Assembly: GCA_002469895.1 (NCBI GenBank)
Contig: DKOA01000055.1
Span: 1 to 32,399 of the forward strand
DNA from: Opitutia bacterium UBA7374
Lineage (GTDB): Bacteria > Verrucomicrobiota > Verrucomicrobiia > Opitutales > Coraliomargaritaceae
Direction: 5' to 3'
DNA: 32,399 nt
In this document: one piece after another, positions 1-9,836 of the stretch
Numbering within the stretch: position 1 is the first letter of the stretch
Layout: each line of letters begins with the position of its first letter
Made by a program: the position numbers and the translations under genes
Notes under the pieces: generated by a model
Databases searched by the model: none
What the model saw: the letters and a program-made list of their open reading frames with translations, nothing else
What the model was told of the DNA's origin: nothing

Positions 1-366
1 CTGGAGATTCTCAATCAACGTCTCTTGCCTCTGGTTGGACTGGTAACCCCGAATCTCGAGGAGAGGCCGCTGTTGACCGTTCCGGAATCCCTTGCCGTTC
101 TCTTGACCGGTGGCCATGCCGAGGGCGCGGAATGCGTCGATCGACTGACCCTGCCAAACGGACAAGAAGAGGCATTTTCCGCCGAGCGGATGGAGACAAC
201 CAACACCCGTGGAACCGGCTGCGCCTTGAGTTCGGCAATCGCCGCTTATATTGCCCTAGGTAAGGCACTCCCCGAAGCCTGCCAGCAGGCGAAGGATTTA
301 CTCCACAGTTCTCTCACGAGAAATGTGGACAAGGGTTTCACCGGCCCCGGACCGTCTTTTTTTTAA
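1..366 (+). CDS. thiD: Phosphomethylpyrimidine kinase ThiD, C-terminal part (5' end outside window)
   Basis: This is the last 121 residues of a ribokinase-fold kinase, open from base 1. ThiD phosphorylates hydroxymethylpyrimidine and its phosphate in the cytoplasm during thiamine synthesis. Visible motifs are VTPNLEE near the cut edge, LLTGGH, and the anion-hole and catalytic-base segment GTGCALSSAIAA, followed by an EACQQAKDLL helix typical of the family C-terminus. The family is about 260 residues long, so roughly half is missing. The gene converges on the transglutaminase gene, and the two stop codons share the palindrome TTAA at 363-366. A ThiD domain fused to another thiamine enzyme cannot be excluded because the N-terminus is not seen. 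Confidence 0.85.
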   Translation: MEILNQRLLPLVGLVTPNLEERPLLTVPESLAVLLTGGHAEGAECVDRLTLPNGQEEAFSAERMETTNTRGTGCALSSAIAAYIALGKALPEACQQAKDLLHSSLTRNVDKGFTGPGPSFF

Positions 367-374
367 AGCCGGTC
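350..374. terminator. Stem-loop spanning both convergent stop codons
   Basis: GACCG (350-354) pairs with CGGTC (370-374). After one mismatch, CTTT (356-359) pairs with AAAG (365-368) around a five-T loop. The hairpin contains the stop codons of thiD and of the opposing transglutaminase gene. There is no U-tract after the stem on the plus strand, so a bidirectional terminator role is only a guess. Confidence 0.3.
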
Positions 375-1214
375 AACTTGTACACGGATGCTTAGTCGGC
401 TGCTGCCGCCGCCTCCGTAATAGGTGCCGATGACGGGTGCGACGTCTCTGTAATCGCGACCGAATGCGAGGACAATGTAGGTATCGTCAACGACCTTGCG
501 GTTTGTTGGATCGAGGCCGATCCATCCGGCTTTTCCGCCATAGATTTCGACCCAAGCATGGGAGGCTTCGGATCCGCGCAGGCTGCGGTTGCGGGTGCTG
601 TCATAGAAATAGCCGCTGACGTAGCGTGCGGGGATGCCGAGGGCGCGGCAAAACGCGGTCATGGCATGGGCGAAATCCTGACAGACACCGGTGCGCTCGC
701 GAATGACATCGCCTGCATGGGTGGCTGCTGTGGTGGTGCCGGATGCGTATTGGTAATTGCTGTAGATGTAATCCATGATGGCGTAGCCGGTCTGAAAAAC
801 ATCTTCGGATTCGCCTTTGATATCGACTGCCTCACGCCAGATTTCGGGTGTGTTTTCTACATAGGTGCTGTTTTGCAGGTAGGGGTAGCATTCTTCGGGA
901 ATCGGGCCTGTTTTGAGTTCGCTGTGGGTGTAACCGTAGGGTAGCGAGTCGAGGTCATTTGGTTTGGAAGTCTCGACGATGGAGCGGCTTTCGATGAGGA
1001 GGCGATTGTGTTGTTCCGGGATGGTGAAGTAATGGACGCGGTTACAGTTCAGGTCGTCGTAGTGCTCCAGACGGGTGGCTGGTAAGACACTAATTATGCT
1101 GCGTTGAACATCCTGAGAAGCGGTGATTTTTGGGGTCAATCGTAACTCATTGCTGCTTTTTGCGGCATCTTCCAGGTAGAAGTATTCCGTGCGGTGGTAA
1201 ACTTGTAAGCGCAT
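363..1214 (-). CDS. Transglutaminase-like cysteine protease family protein
   Basis: The protein is 283 residues. An N-terminal bacterial transglutaminase beta domain begins MRLQVYHRTEY (about 1-85), followed by a transglutaminase core (about 140-240). The papain-like triad is intact: Cys178 in GVCQDFAH, His219 in SHAWVE and Asp235 in GLDPTN. No signal peptide is visible, so it is probably cytoplasmic. I chose the ATG at 1214 because it gives the family N-terminus and lies 5 bases after the alpha-E stop codon; an upstream ATG at 1247 would overlap that gene and add a non-family 11-residue extension. It is the last gene of a leftward three-gene cassette. Such proteins are thought to cleave or ligate peptides made by the ATP-grasp partner. 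The substrate is unknown. Confidence 0.9.
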   Translation of the reverse strand: MRLQVYHRTEYFYLEDAAKSSNELRLTPKITASQDVQRSIISVLPATRLEHYDDLNCNRVHYFTIPEQHNRLLIESRSIVETSKPNDLDSLPYGYTHSELKTGPIPEECYPYLQNSTYVENTPEIWREAVDIKGESEDVFQTGYAIMDYIYSNYQYASGTTTAATHAGDVIRERTGVCQDFAHAMTAFCRALGIPARYVSGYFYDSTRNRSLRGSEASHAWVEIYGGKAGWIGLDPTNRKVVDDTYIVLAFGRDYRDVAPVIGTYYGGGGSSRLSIRVQVDRL

Positions 1215-1219
1215 ACCTT

Positions 1220-2212
1220 CTACTGCTGCTGTTGGTGTTGCTGCCAATGAGGGGGCTCGTTTTGTCTCAGGCTTCGGATCTCCAGAGGGAGAAGGATGTA
1301 GGTTTCGAATAGTTGTTGCCCGATCTGATTGAATTGCTCTTGAAGGGAGTCAATATAGGAGTGGTAGCCGACTTGTAGCACATTACCAATGCTGGAGAAG
1401 TTGAGTTGGGCGAGTGAGCTGCCGGTGAGACGTTCACCTTCGTTGGTGAAGCTGCCCGGTGAGGAGCCGGAGATCGCGTGCAGGTGGTGGTCAAGTTGTC
1501 GCATACAGAAGCGTACTGAACGGGGAAATGAAGGGGAAAAGAGAAGAAAACTGACGGCATTCTCAAGGCTGAAATTGCCTCGGTACTCGGCTTTAAAGGC
1601 GGAGAATGCGGAACAGGAACGTAATGCCGAGGCCAGTCGCGAGCGTTGGGGCTCTCCTTGGTATGCGAGCATGTCGAGTACGCGTGTGGTCTTGTCGGCG
1701 CGTTCCAGTGCTTTGCCGGTCTGGATAAAGTGCCAGCCTTCGTCGTGTGGTATGGTGGTGTTGACGAGGCCGGTTAGGAGCATGCAATACTCGATGACTT
1801 TGCGGTAAAAGGATTCCGGCCGTTCGCTCCAGAGCTGGATGGCTTTATCGGAGGCAACAAAGAGGTGAAAGCGGTTTAATTCGCGCCAGAATTCCTCAGA
1901 GATCTGGTCGCGCACCATGCGTGCATTTTCTCTGGCTTGGGCCACACATTGCCGGATGGAATCGCTGTTTGCCTCAGAAAAAGTGATAAACCTGCCGACA
2001 TCGGTATCGCCGGATCGTTCGGAGGCTTCGGCATGAATGGCTTCCATGCAAGTGGCGTAGAGGAGTGGTTTCCAGTCGTTTTCTTCCGGGGTCTGGCTAG
2101 GATTATTGTCCAGAGAGTCGTAGCGCTGAACCTCGACCATGCGGGCGAGATTTTCGGCGCGTTCCAGGTAGCGACTAAGCCAGTAGAGACTGTTGGCAAC
2201 TCGAGATAACAT
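1220..2212 (-). CDS. Alpha-E domain protein (DUF403 family)
   Basis: This 330-residue, mostly alpha-helical protein starts with the characteristic MLSRVANSLYWLSRYLERAE, which defines the alpha-E family. There is no recognisable catalytic motif, signal peptide or membrane segment. In other genomes alpha-E genes are almost always next to a circularly permuted ATP-grasp gene and a transglutaminase gene, exactly as here. The ATP-grasp stop is 9 bases upstream and the transglutaminase start 5 bases downstream, so all three are probably one transcript. The proposed role is as partner or scaffold of the ATP-grasp enzyme in making or modifying a peptide. This is comparative-genomic inference from the literature, not shown by the sequence. 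Confidence 0.9.
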   Translation of the reverse strand: MLSRVANSLYWLSRYLERAENLARMVEVQRYDSLDNNPSQTPEENDWKPLLYATCMEAIHAEASERSGDTDVGRFITFSEANSDSIRQCVAQARENARMVRDQISEEFWRELNRFHLFVASDKAIQLWSERPESFYRKVIEYCMLLTGLVNTTIPHDEGWHFIQTGKALERADKTTRVLDMLAYQGEPQRSRLASALRSCSAFSAFKAEYRGNFSLENAVSFLLFSPSFPRSVRFCMRQLDHHLHAISGSSPGSFTNEGERLTGSSLAQLNFSSIGNVLQVGYHSYIDSLQEQFNQIGQQLFETYILLPLEIRSLRQNEPPHWQQHQQQQ

Positions 2213-2221
2213 AACGTAAAC

Positions 2222-3658
2222 TTAGCTGTGTAGTACCCAAGTGTCTTTGCTGCCTCCCCCTTGGGACGAGTTAACAATCAAAGAACCTTTGTTCAGAGCG
2301 ACTCGGGTCAGGCCTCCGGGTATGATTTCAATCTTTTCTCCATAGAGGATGAAAGGTCTCAGGTCAATATGGCGGCCTTCAATCGAGGTATTTTCGCAGA
2401 TGGTAGGGTGGCGTGAGAGGGATACGACGGGTTGTGCGATAAAATTTCTCGGCTCGGCACGTATGTTTTCTGCGAAGGCGGCTCGTTCACTTTTGGTCGA
2501 TGTCGGACCCATGAGCATTCCGTATCCACCGGATTCATTAGCAGATTTGACGACGAGTTCTTCGAGGTGGTCGAGGATATAGGCCCGGTCTGTATCTCGC
2601 CAAGCGAGGTAGGTGGGCACGCTTTCCAATACAGGTTCCTGATCGAGATAGTAGCGTATCATTTCCGGAACGTAGGCATAGATGACTTTGTCGTCGGCCA
2701 AACCGGTGCCGACCGCATTAGCCAAGGCGACGTTGCCTTTTAGGTAAGCGTCCATCAATCCGGAGACGCCGAGTAGGGAGTCTTTTCGGAAAGTCAGTGG
2801 ATCAAGAAAATCATCATCAATCCGCCGATAGATGACATCGACTTGGACGAGTCCCTGAGTCGTGCGCATGTAAACATAGCTATCGAGCACAATGAGATCC
2901 CGCCCTTCAACGATTTCGATGCCCATCTTCCGTGCAAGGAAGGTATGCTCAAAGTAGGCGCTGTTGTAAACTCCGGGGGTGAGGAGGACGCAGACGGGTG
3001 CGTGTCCGGCTCTTTGCGAGAGGTGTTGTAGGGTGTCGAGAAGGATGTCGGGGTAATTATCGACCGGGCGAACGCGGTAATTGCTATAGAGTTGGGGGAA
3101 GGCGCGCTTCATGGCTTCTCGATTTTCCAAGACGTAGGACACGCCGGAGGGGCAGCGGGCGTTGTCTTCGAGCACGAGGTAGCGTCCTGAGTCATCACGA
3201 ATTAGGTCGGTACCGCAAATTTGGATGTAGTTGTCTTTTGAGACTTTGACTCCCTGCATCTCCGGTCGGTAGTGGGCAGCGCCACGCACGACGTCTTCGG
3301 GCACAATGCCATCGCGGATGATACGTCCTTCGTGATAGACATCGTTGAGGAAGAGGTTGAGGGCAATGATCCGCTGGGTGAGCCCTTCTTCGATCTGTTG
3401 CCATTCTGCGTGGGGGATGATGCGAGGAATTAGGTCAAATGGAAAAATGCGCTCGGTGCCTTTTTCGTCGCCGTAGACGGTAAAAGTAATGCCTTCTTCG
3501 AGAAAGCCTTCGTTGACCAGAAGCTGTTTAGCTTCGAGCGCTTGGGCATCGAGTTCTCCAAACCGGTTCTCCAGCAATTTGTAGTGCTCGAATGCGCCGC
3601 CGTCTTCCCGGCGGTACATTTCATCAAAGAAGTGGCCTAATTCGTAGCGGCTAAACAT
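2222..3658 (-). CDS. Circularly permuted ATP-grasp protein (DUF404/DUF407 type)
   Basis: The protein is 478 residues, normal for the family. Diagnostic segments are GDEKGTERIFPFDLIPRII (63-81), the acidic metal/ATP segment LEDNARCPSGVSYVLENR (163-180), the nucleotide-binding VVKSANESGGYGMLMGP (369-385) and the C-terminal NSSQGGGSKDTWVL. ATP-grasp enzymes activate a carboxylate as acyl-phosphate and join it to an amine, so a peptide or amide ligase activity is expected; the substrate is unknown. It is the first gene of the leftward cassette, divergent from rnhC across a 120-base gap. On the minus strand that gap has TTGGCA and, 17 bases on, TGAAAT just before the start, a weak promoter candidate. 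Confidence 0.9.
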   Translation of the reverse strand: MFSRYELGHFFDEMYRREDGGAFEHYKLLENRFGELDAQALEAKQLLVNEGFLEEGITFTVYGDEKGTERIFPFDLIPRIIPHAEWQQIEEGLTQRIIALNLFLNDVYHEGRIIRDGIVPEDVVRGAAHYRPEMQGVKVSKDNYIQICGTDLIRDDSGRYLVLEDNARCPSGVSYVLENREAMKRAFPQLYSNYRVRPVDNYPDILLDTLQHLSQRAGHAPVCVLLTPGVYNSAYFEHTFLARKMGIEIVEGRDLIVLDSYVYMRTTQGLVQVDVIYRRIDDDFLDPLTFRKDSLLGVSGLMDAYLKGNVALANAVGTGLADDKVIYAYVPEMIRYYLDQEPVLESVPTYLAWRDTDRAYILDHLEELVVKSANESGGYGMLMGPTSTKSERAAFAENIRAEPRNFIAQPVVSLSRHPTICENTSIEGRHIDLRPFILYGEKIEIIPGGLTRVALNKGSLIVNSSQGGGSKDTWVLHS

Positions 3659-3778
3659 AGCTGTATTTCATGTGAGAGCATTTGATATGCCAATGCCGCT
3701 CTCTATGCGCGTTGAATCTTGAGCCCGTATTTAAATTTAGAGTCGCCTGAGCGGGTGGAAGGTATTTTTTAAAGAGTA

Positions 3779-4768
3779 ATGCCAAAAAAGCGAACGCAGA
3801 AGGAAGAAGATGCCGGTCCTAAGGCAAAGACGATGTATACTATCAAGCTCGAAGAAGAGCAGATGGATCAGTTGGCAGATTATCTGGAGGATGGGCACAA
3901 GGGGCCCTGGTTTCACTACGATGTGGCTTATTCGCTTTTCGCTTTTAAGGGTGAAAAGGTCAACGTAGTCGGCTACCAGAGCGGTAAGCTGGTTATTTCA
4001 GGCAAGCGGACGGAGGATTTTGTGCGTGACATTCTGGAGGCGGAAATTACCGGGGATCCTCGCATGGGCTATGACGAGGTGCACCATCCGGAGTGGTTTG
4101 AGTTGCACGCGGGGTGTGATGAAAGCGGGAAGGGTGATCTGTTTGGTCCGCTGGTTACGGCCTGTGTTATAGCCGACGGTGAGATGGTTCGTCACTGGCT
4201 GGAGCTGGGGGTGGCGGATAGTAAGAAGTTGACCGATTCGAGCATTTTAAAGCTGGAGAAGGAGATCCGCAAAACCAAGGGGGTGGTGATCCAAACCGCT
4301 TTTGCGCGGATGGCAAAATACAACGAGTTGTATCGGAAGTTTGACAATAATCTGAACAAGCTGCTGGCCTGGTACCACAGTAAGTCTCTCATCGGAGCCC
4401 TCGATGAGCGTCCGGTTCCCTGGGGATTGCTCGACCAGTTTTCCAAGTCGAAGCCGGTCGATCCCTATGTCAAGGATCGGGAGGGGTTCACCTTGGTTAG
4501 CCGAACCAAGGCAGAGTCGGATCCGGTGGTGGCTGCGGCTTCGATTGTGGCACGGGCGGTCTATGTGCGGGAAATGAAACGTCTTTCTGACGAGGTAGGC
4601 GAGCCGCTTTGCAAGGGAGCGGGCGCTAAGGTCCTGGAGCAGGCAAAGAAAATCGTGGCTGAAAAGGGTGCGAGCGCCTTATCCGGCTTCGCCAAGATGC
4701 ATTTTAAGACTGCCTACGAGGCGCAGGGTCTGGAGCCGCCGAAAAAGCCGAGTTGGAGCAAATATTGA
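3779..4768 (+). CDS. rnhC: Ribonuclease HIII
   Basis: The protein is 329 residues. It has an N-terminal TBP-like substrate-binding domain (about 18-95, with TYTIKL-like strand and YQSGKLVISGKR) and a type 2 RNase H domain (about 108-310). Visible catalytic motifs are GCDESGKGDLFGP (Asp114, Glu115), VADSKKL, LLDQF (Asp219) and KAESDPVVAAASIVAR. The DESGKG form and the extra N-terminal domain separate HIII from HII. The enzyme cleaves RNA in RNA/DNA hybrids in the cytoplasm, for example in R-loops and primers. A basic and acidic linker precedes the first domain. The rnhB gene follows 34 bases downstream on the same strand, probably in the same transcript. Confidence 0.93.
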   Translation: MPKKRTQKEEDAGPKAKTMYTIKLEEEQMDQLADYLEDGHKGPWFHYDVAYSLFAFKGEKVNVVGYQSGKLVISGKRTEDFVRDILEAEITGDPRMGYDEVHHPEWFELHAGCDESGKGDLFGPLVTACVIADGEMVRHWLELGVADSKKLTDSSILKLEKEIRKTKGVVIQTAFARMAKYNELYRKFDNNLNKLLAWYHSKSLIGALDERPVPWGLLDQFSKSKPVDPYVKDREGFTLVSRTKAESDPVVAAASIVARAVYVREMKRLSDEVGEPLCKGAGAKVLEQAKKIVAEKGASALSGFAKMHFKTAYEAQGLEPPKKPSWSKY

Positions 4769-4802
4769 CGTGCCGGCTCGGTATTTGTAAGCGGGCGAGC
4801 CG

Positions 4803-5501
4803 ATGAATCCTTTACAGGCACATGATCACTCCCGATTGGAAGGCCGATCTTTTCTGCTTGGGGTGGATGAGGCCGGGCGTGGCTGTTTGGCCGGCCCCGT
4901 GGTGGCGGCGGCCTGTCTGGTAAAGCCGGATTTGTTTCTCGATACGGCTGCTCTGAAGAAGACGGGTCGGGTCAATGATTCGAAGAAATTGTCTGCCGAG
5001 GCTCGTTCTTTAATTTTCAGTGATCTCAAGGAACTGGCTCAGTCGGGTCTGCTCGAATTAGCGGTCGCTCAGGCATCGGTTATGGAGATCGATGATCTGA
5101 ATATACTGGGTGCGACCCGTCTCGCCATGCGGCGGGCGCTGGAGCGGCTCGAATCGAGGGGGGAGGGATGGGCGCTCCCCAAAATCGGCGTTAGCGGGCC
5201 CCTTTTTGGAGAAGAGGTCGCAACGGTGTGCCTGCTCGTTGACGGTCGACCTCTGCGATCCTTTCCCTACACGCATAAGGCACTGGTCAAGGGGGACGGG
5301 AAATCGCTGGCCATTGCGGCGGCCGGAATTGCTGCTAAGGTTGAGCGGGACCGCCAAATGGTTATTCTGGCAAAGCGTTATCCGGCGTATGGATTTGCCG
5401 TCCACAAGGGGTATGGGACAAAGTTGCACCGGGAGGCGCTGAAGCGGCATGGACCCTGTCCCGAGCACCGCAGGCTGTTTTTACGTAAGATTCTGTCCTA
5501 G
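4803..5501 (+). CDS. rnhB: Ribonuclease HII
   Basis: This is a 232-residue type 2 RNase H without the HIII N-terminal domain. Motifs are LLGVDEAGRGCLAGPVVAAA (Asp22, Glu23), NDSKKLSAE, LLVDG (Asp147), VKGDGKSLAIAAAG (Asp165) and the C-terminal HKGYGTKLH. The usual AAASI serine is glycine here (AAAGI). HII removes single misincorporated ribonucleotides from DNA by 5' incision. The start at 4803 was chosen because the core begins within 20 residues of it. There is no strong Shine-Dalgarno sequence. Its position directly after its paralogue rnhC suggests joint expression of the two complementary RNases H. Confidence 0.93.
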   Translation: MNPLQAHDHSRLEGRSFLLGVDEAGRGCLAGPVVAAACLVKPDLFLDTAALKKTGRVNDSKKLSAEARSLIFSDLKELAQSGLLELAVAQASVMEIDDLNILGATRLAMRRALERLESRGEGWALPKIGVSGPLFGEEVATVCLLVDGRPLRSFPYTHKALVKGDGKSLAIAAAGIAAKVERDRQMVILAKRYPAYGFAVHKGYGTKLHREALKRHGPCPEHRRLFLRKILS

Positions 5502-5533
5502 GCGACTTTATGGGTAATTGCACAGATGGTGGG

Positions 5534-5552
5534 GAGCGTTCCGCTTTTTTTT
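5534..5552 (+). terminator. Possible weak intrinsic terminator after rnhB
   Basis: GAGCG (5534-5538) can pair with CGCTT (5542-5546) around a three-base loop, followed by an uninterrupted T run to 5552. The stem is short and includes one G-T pair, so this is tentative. The rest of the gap to the tRNA (5553-5658) is AT-rich and should hold the tRNA-Thr/tuf promoter. It contains TTGACT (5563) and TATAGC (5619), but not at promoter spacing. Confidence 0.35.
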
Positions 5553-5657
5553 GAAAATTTTATTGACTGGCTCAATCACGAGGATCACTTTCTCGGACTT
5601 CATTTTTATAGGTACCTGTATAGCCGTATTTCCGATCAAATCCCTTTCAATAGCTTG

Positions 5658-5733
<76 letters not shown>

Positions 5734-5808
5734 CCGGCGAAGTCCAACAAATAGTCCAAAATTTCAAGACAAACTTACAACTCCCAACAAAAACTAACTC
5801 CAACCAAA

Positions 5809-6999
<1,191 letters not shown>

Positions 7000-7026
7000 A
7001 TACTCATTTTGCTCTTTCCAGTTTAT

Positions 7027-7056
7027 TGCCGAGAGTCCATCTTTGGGCTTTCGGCA
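7027..7056 (+). other. Stem-loop between tuf and tRNA-Trp
   Basis: TGCCGAGAGTCC (7027-7038) pairs over 12 positions, with two G-T wobbles, with GGGCTTTCGGCA (7045-7056) around a six-base loop. No U-tract follows, so it is unlikely to be a complete intrinsic terminator. It may protect the tuf mRNA 3' end or guide RNase processing before the tRNA. Confidence 0.55.
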
Positions 7057-7082
7057 TCGCTGTCTCTAAAGCATTTTGTCCT

Positions 7083-7159
<77 letters not shown>

Positions 7160-7169
7160 ATTTAGTTCC

Positions 7170-7373
7170 ATGAAAAATCCATTCACCAGTATCCGTCTCT
7201 TCTACAAAGAGACGCTGAGCGAGTTGAAAAAGGCCTCCTGGCCATCCAAGGTAGAGCTGCGCGATTCAACGATCGTTGTACTTATTGCTACGGCTATACT
7301 TGGTTCTTTTATTGCCCTGACGGATTTTTCTTTGATGAACGGTGTGGAGCTACTAACCACCTGGGTTCGCTAA
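7170..7373 (+). CDS. secE: Preprotein translocase subunit SecE
   Basis: SecE is 67 residues, the short single-membrane-segment form usual outside gamma-proteobacteria. It clamps SecY in the inner-membrane SecYEG channel. The amphipathic helix FYKETLSELKKASWPSKVEL (11-30) carries the conserved KKASWPS motif, followed by one transmembrane helix (about 33-51). I chose the ATG at 7170 because any earlier in-frame start lies inside tRNA-Trp. There is no Shine-Dalgarno sequence. The L33 gene rpmG, often found just before secE, is absent here. Confidence 0.95.
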   Translation: MKNPFTSIRLFYKETLSELKKASWPSKVELRDSTIVVLIATAILGSFIALTDFSLMNGVELLTTWVR

Positions 7374-7437
7374 ACCTCTTTTTTAGTCTTACCTGCACAC
7401 GGGGTAGACTCATTTACATTCTATTTATCCGCTTTTA

Positions 7438-8016
7438 ATGTCGAACGCTTCATCAGTTACGGGACCTCAGTGGTACGCTGTTCATACACTTTCTAACCAG
7501 GAACAAAAGGCCAAGCGCTACCTCGATAAGTTCATCGCTGTCGAAGAGATGGAAGATTATGTCTTCGAAGTGCTGATGCCGACAGAGACCGTTAGTGAAG
7601 TAAAGAGCGGGAAGAAAAAGACGATCACCCGCAAGTTTTACCCAGGATATGTCTTCGTAAAAATGCGTCTGTACGACGACGATGGAAACCTATTGCAGCG
7701 CCCCTGGTATTTTGTACGCGAGGCACACGGGGTAATTAACTTTGTCGGCGGCGAACGACCTTCGCCGCTGAAAAAGGCGGAAATCGATCGTATTCTGCTG
7801 CAGGTGACTGAATCGGAAGGCAAGGAGAAGCCCAAGATCGAATACGAGATCGGCGAGATGGTGAAGGTAAACGACGGGCCCTTCATGAATCTTGTAGGAA
7901 AAATCGAAGAGATCGATCCCGATCGGGGCAAACTCAAGGTATCCGTATCTATTTTCGGGCGTTACACGCCTGTTGAACTTGAATACTGGCAGGTCCAGAG
8001 AACAGAAGAAAGTTAA
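7438..8016 (+). CDS. nusG: Transcription termination/antitermination protein NusG
   Basis: The protein is 192 residues. The NGN domain (about 10-125) has QWYAVHTLSNQEQKAKRYL and the RNA polymerase-contacting segment KFYPGYVFVKM (66-76). The C-terminal KOW domain (about 135-190) has VKVNDGPFMNLVGKIEEIDP and the final LEYWQVQ. NusG binds the clamp of elongating RNA polymerase and links it to Rho or to ribosomal S10. The spacing segment between strands includes DDDGNLLQRPW, a modest insertion relative to E. coli. The gene lies in the usual secE-nusG-rplK order, 64 bases after secE. No Shine-Dalgarno sequence is seen. Confidence 0.97.
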   Translation: MSNASSVTGPQWYAVHTLSNQEQKAKRYLDKFIAVEEMEDYVFEVLMPTETVSEVKSGKKKTITRKFYPGYVFVKMRLYDDDGNLLQRPWYFVREAHGVINFVGGERPSPLKKAEIDRILLQVTESEGKEKPKIEYEIGEMVKVNDGPFMNLVGKIEEIDPDRGKLKVSVSIFGRYTPVELEYWQVQRTEES

Positions 8017-8021
8017 CATAC

Positions 8022-8450
<429 letters not shown>

Positions 8451-8492
8451 CCGGGAGCGTATCACGCCCCTACACAACTAAACAAAAACATT

Positions 8493-9194
8493 ATGCCAAC
8501 CCAGCAAATCAAGGGAAGCAAACGCTACCGGGATGCCGCCTCTAAGGTGGATTTCGAAAAGGCCTATTCGGTCGAAGAAGCGTCTGCGTTACTGAACTCA
8601 CTACCCAAGGCGAAGTTTGACGAAACAGTCGAACTCTATTCGCGTCTCACCATTGATCCCCGCAAGAGTGATCAGATGGTTCGCGGCACGCTGAAACTGC
8701 CTCATGGCAGCGGAAAAAACGTCCGTGTGATTGTATTTACAGAAAATCCGGAAGAAGCGACTGCAGCAGGCGCTGAAGAAGCCGGACTCGATGATCTGAT
8801 CGAGAAAGTTACCTCCGGATGGACGGAATTTGACGTCGCTTTATCGACCACCAGCGCGATGAAGAGTGTTCGTAAGGTCGCTCGCGTGCTGGGGCCACGG
8901 GGACTCATGCCGAATCCCAAGTCGGGCACTGTGACAGATGATATCCCTGCGGGCATCAACGATGTGAAGGGTGGTCGTGTGGAGTTTAAAGTCGATAAGA
9001 CTTCAAACGTAGCGATTGTTGTGGGGAAGCGTTCCTTTACTCCGGAGCAGTTGGCTGAAAATACCGAAGCCGCTATTCAGGCATTGGTGGAGGCTCGTCC
9101 GAAGACGCATACCGGCAAGTACATGAAAAGCCTTGCGATTAGCGCAACGATGAGCCCCGGTATCGCAATTGATGCGACTGACTATAATAAATAA
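8493..9194 (+). CDS. rplA: 50S ribosomal protein L1
   Basis: L1, 233 residues, is the L1-stalk protein that helps release deacylated tRNA; in many bacteria it also represses its own operon by binding mRNA. The family signature KVARVLGPRGLMPNPKSGTV is intact, followed by the RNA-contacting KGGRVEFKVDKTSNVAI and the C-terminal KSLAISATMSPGIAID. The leader (8451-8492) is CA-rich and has no Shine-Dalgarno sequence. It is co-oriented with rplK, 42 bases away. Confidence 0.98.
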   Translation: MPTQQIKGSKRYRDAASKVDFEKAYSVEEASALLNSLPKAKFDETVELYSRLTIDPRKSDQMVRGTLKLPHGSGKNVRVIVFTENPEEATAAGAEEAGLDDLIEKVTSGWTEFDVALSTTSAMKSVRKVARVLGPRGLMPNPKSGTVTDDIPAGINDVKGGRVEFKVDKTSNVAIVVGKRSFTPEQLAENTEAAIQALVEARPKTHTGKYMKSLAISATMSPGIAIDATDYNK

Positions 9195-9212
9195 TACGAA
9201 AGTAGCCGTACC

Positions 9213-9734
9213 ATGAGACCGGAAAAACAATATTTAGTTGAGGAAGTCAGCACCCATCTGGACAAGTCCAGTTATGTTTACCTGACTGACTACGAGCGCA
9301 TCACAGTCGAAGAAATTGCTGAGCTGCGCGCCTTATTAGACCAACATGAAGCGGAGTTTCATGTTGTTAAAAATACTATTTTTGGAGTGGCTGCGGCCGC
9401 TCGTGAGCTGCCTTCTATGGATGAGCACCTGTCGGGGCCGACCGCCATCGTTATCGGCGGTGAGGATCCGTCCGGTGTAGCCAAGACGCTGGGTAAATTC
9501 TTCAAGGATAAGGACAAGGTCGAATTGAAGGCCGGAATTTTAGACAGCAAAGCACTATCGAAGACAGACATTGAGGCACTGGCCAAGCTGCCCGGGCTGG
9601 AATCTCTCCGCGCTCAGTTGCTTGGACTGCTTACACAGCCCAGCACAGGACTGGTGCGGGTACTCAATGCAGTGCCTCAAAATATCGTCAACGTATTGCA
9701 AGCCAAAGTCCGCAAGGAAAATGGCGAGAATTAA
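9213..9734 (+). CDS. rplJ: 50S ribosomal protein L10
   Basis: L10, 173 residues, forms the base of the L7/L12 stalk. The N-terminal globular domain carries VYLTDYERITVEEIAELR and FHVVKNTIFGVAA. The C-terminal helix that binds L7/L12 dimers is AQLLGLLTQPSTGLVRVLNA and the tail after it. It lies 18 bases after rplA. CGTACC lies immediately upstream of the ATG with no Shine-Dalgarno sequence. An unusually long 167-base gap separates it from rplL. Confidence 0.97.
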   Translation: MRPEKQYLVEEVSTHLDKSSYVYLTDYERITVEEIAELRALLDQHEAEFHVVKNTIFGVAAAARELPSMDEHLSGPTAIVIGGEDPSGVAKTLGKFFKDKDKVELKAGILDSKALSKTDIEALAKLPGLESLRAQLLGLLTQPSTGLVRVLNAVPQNIVNVLQAKVRKENGEN

Positions 9735-9836
9735 GAAACTCTACAAACAATCGATTCATAACTTTAAATCTAACTTTAACTCTTCGTGGCCGGCACATGC
9801 CGGTTACACCCAGACAAAACAAACAACCCAAAATCC

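Noticed and set aside
558..944. Plus-strand open frame inside the transglutaminase gene
   Set aside because: It is an antisense shadow of a gene with intact catalytic motifs on the minus strand; low-complexity translation with no family features.
5563..5624. Promoter from TTGACT (5563) and TATAGC (5619)
   Set aside because: The boxes are about 50 bases apart, far from the 16-18 base spacing needed.
7386..7409. Hairpin between secE and nusG
   Set aside because: The stem is bulged and short with no U-tract; not distinguishable from chance.
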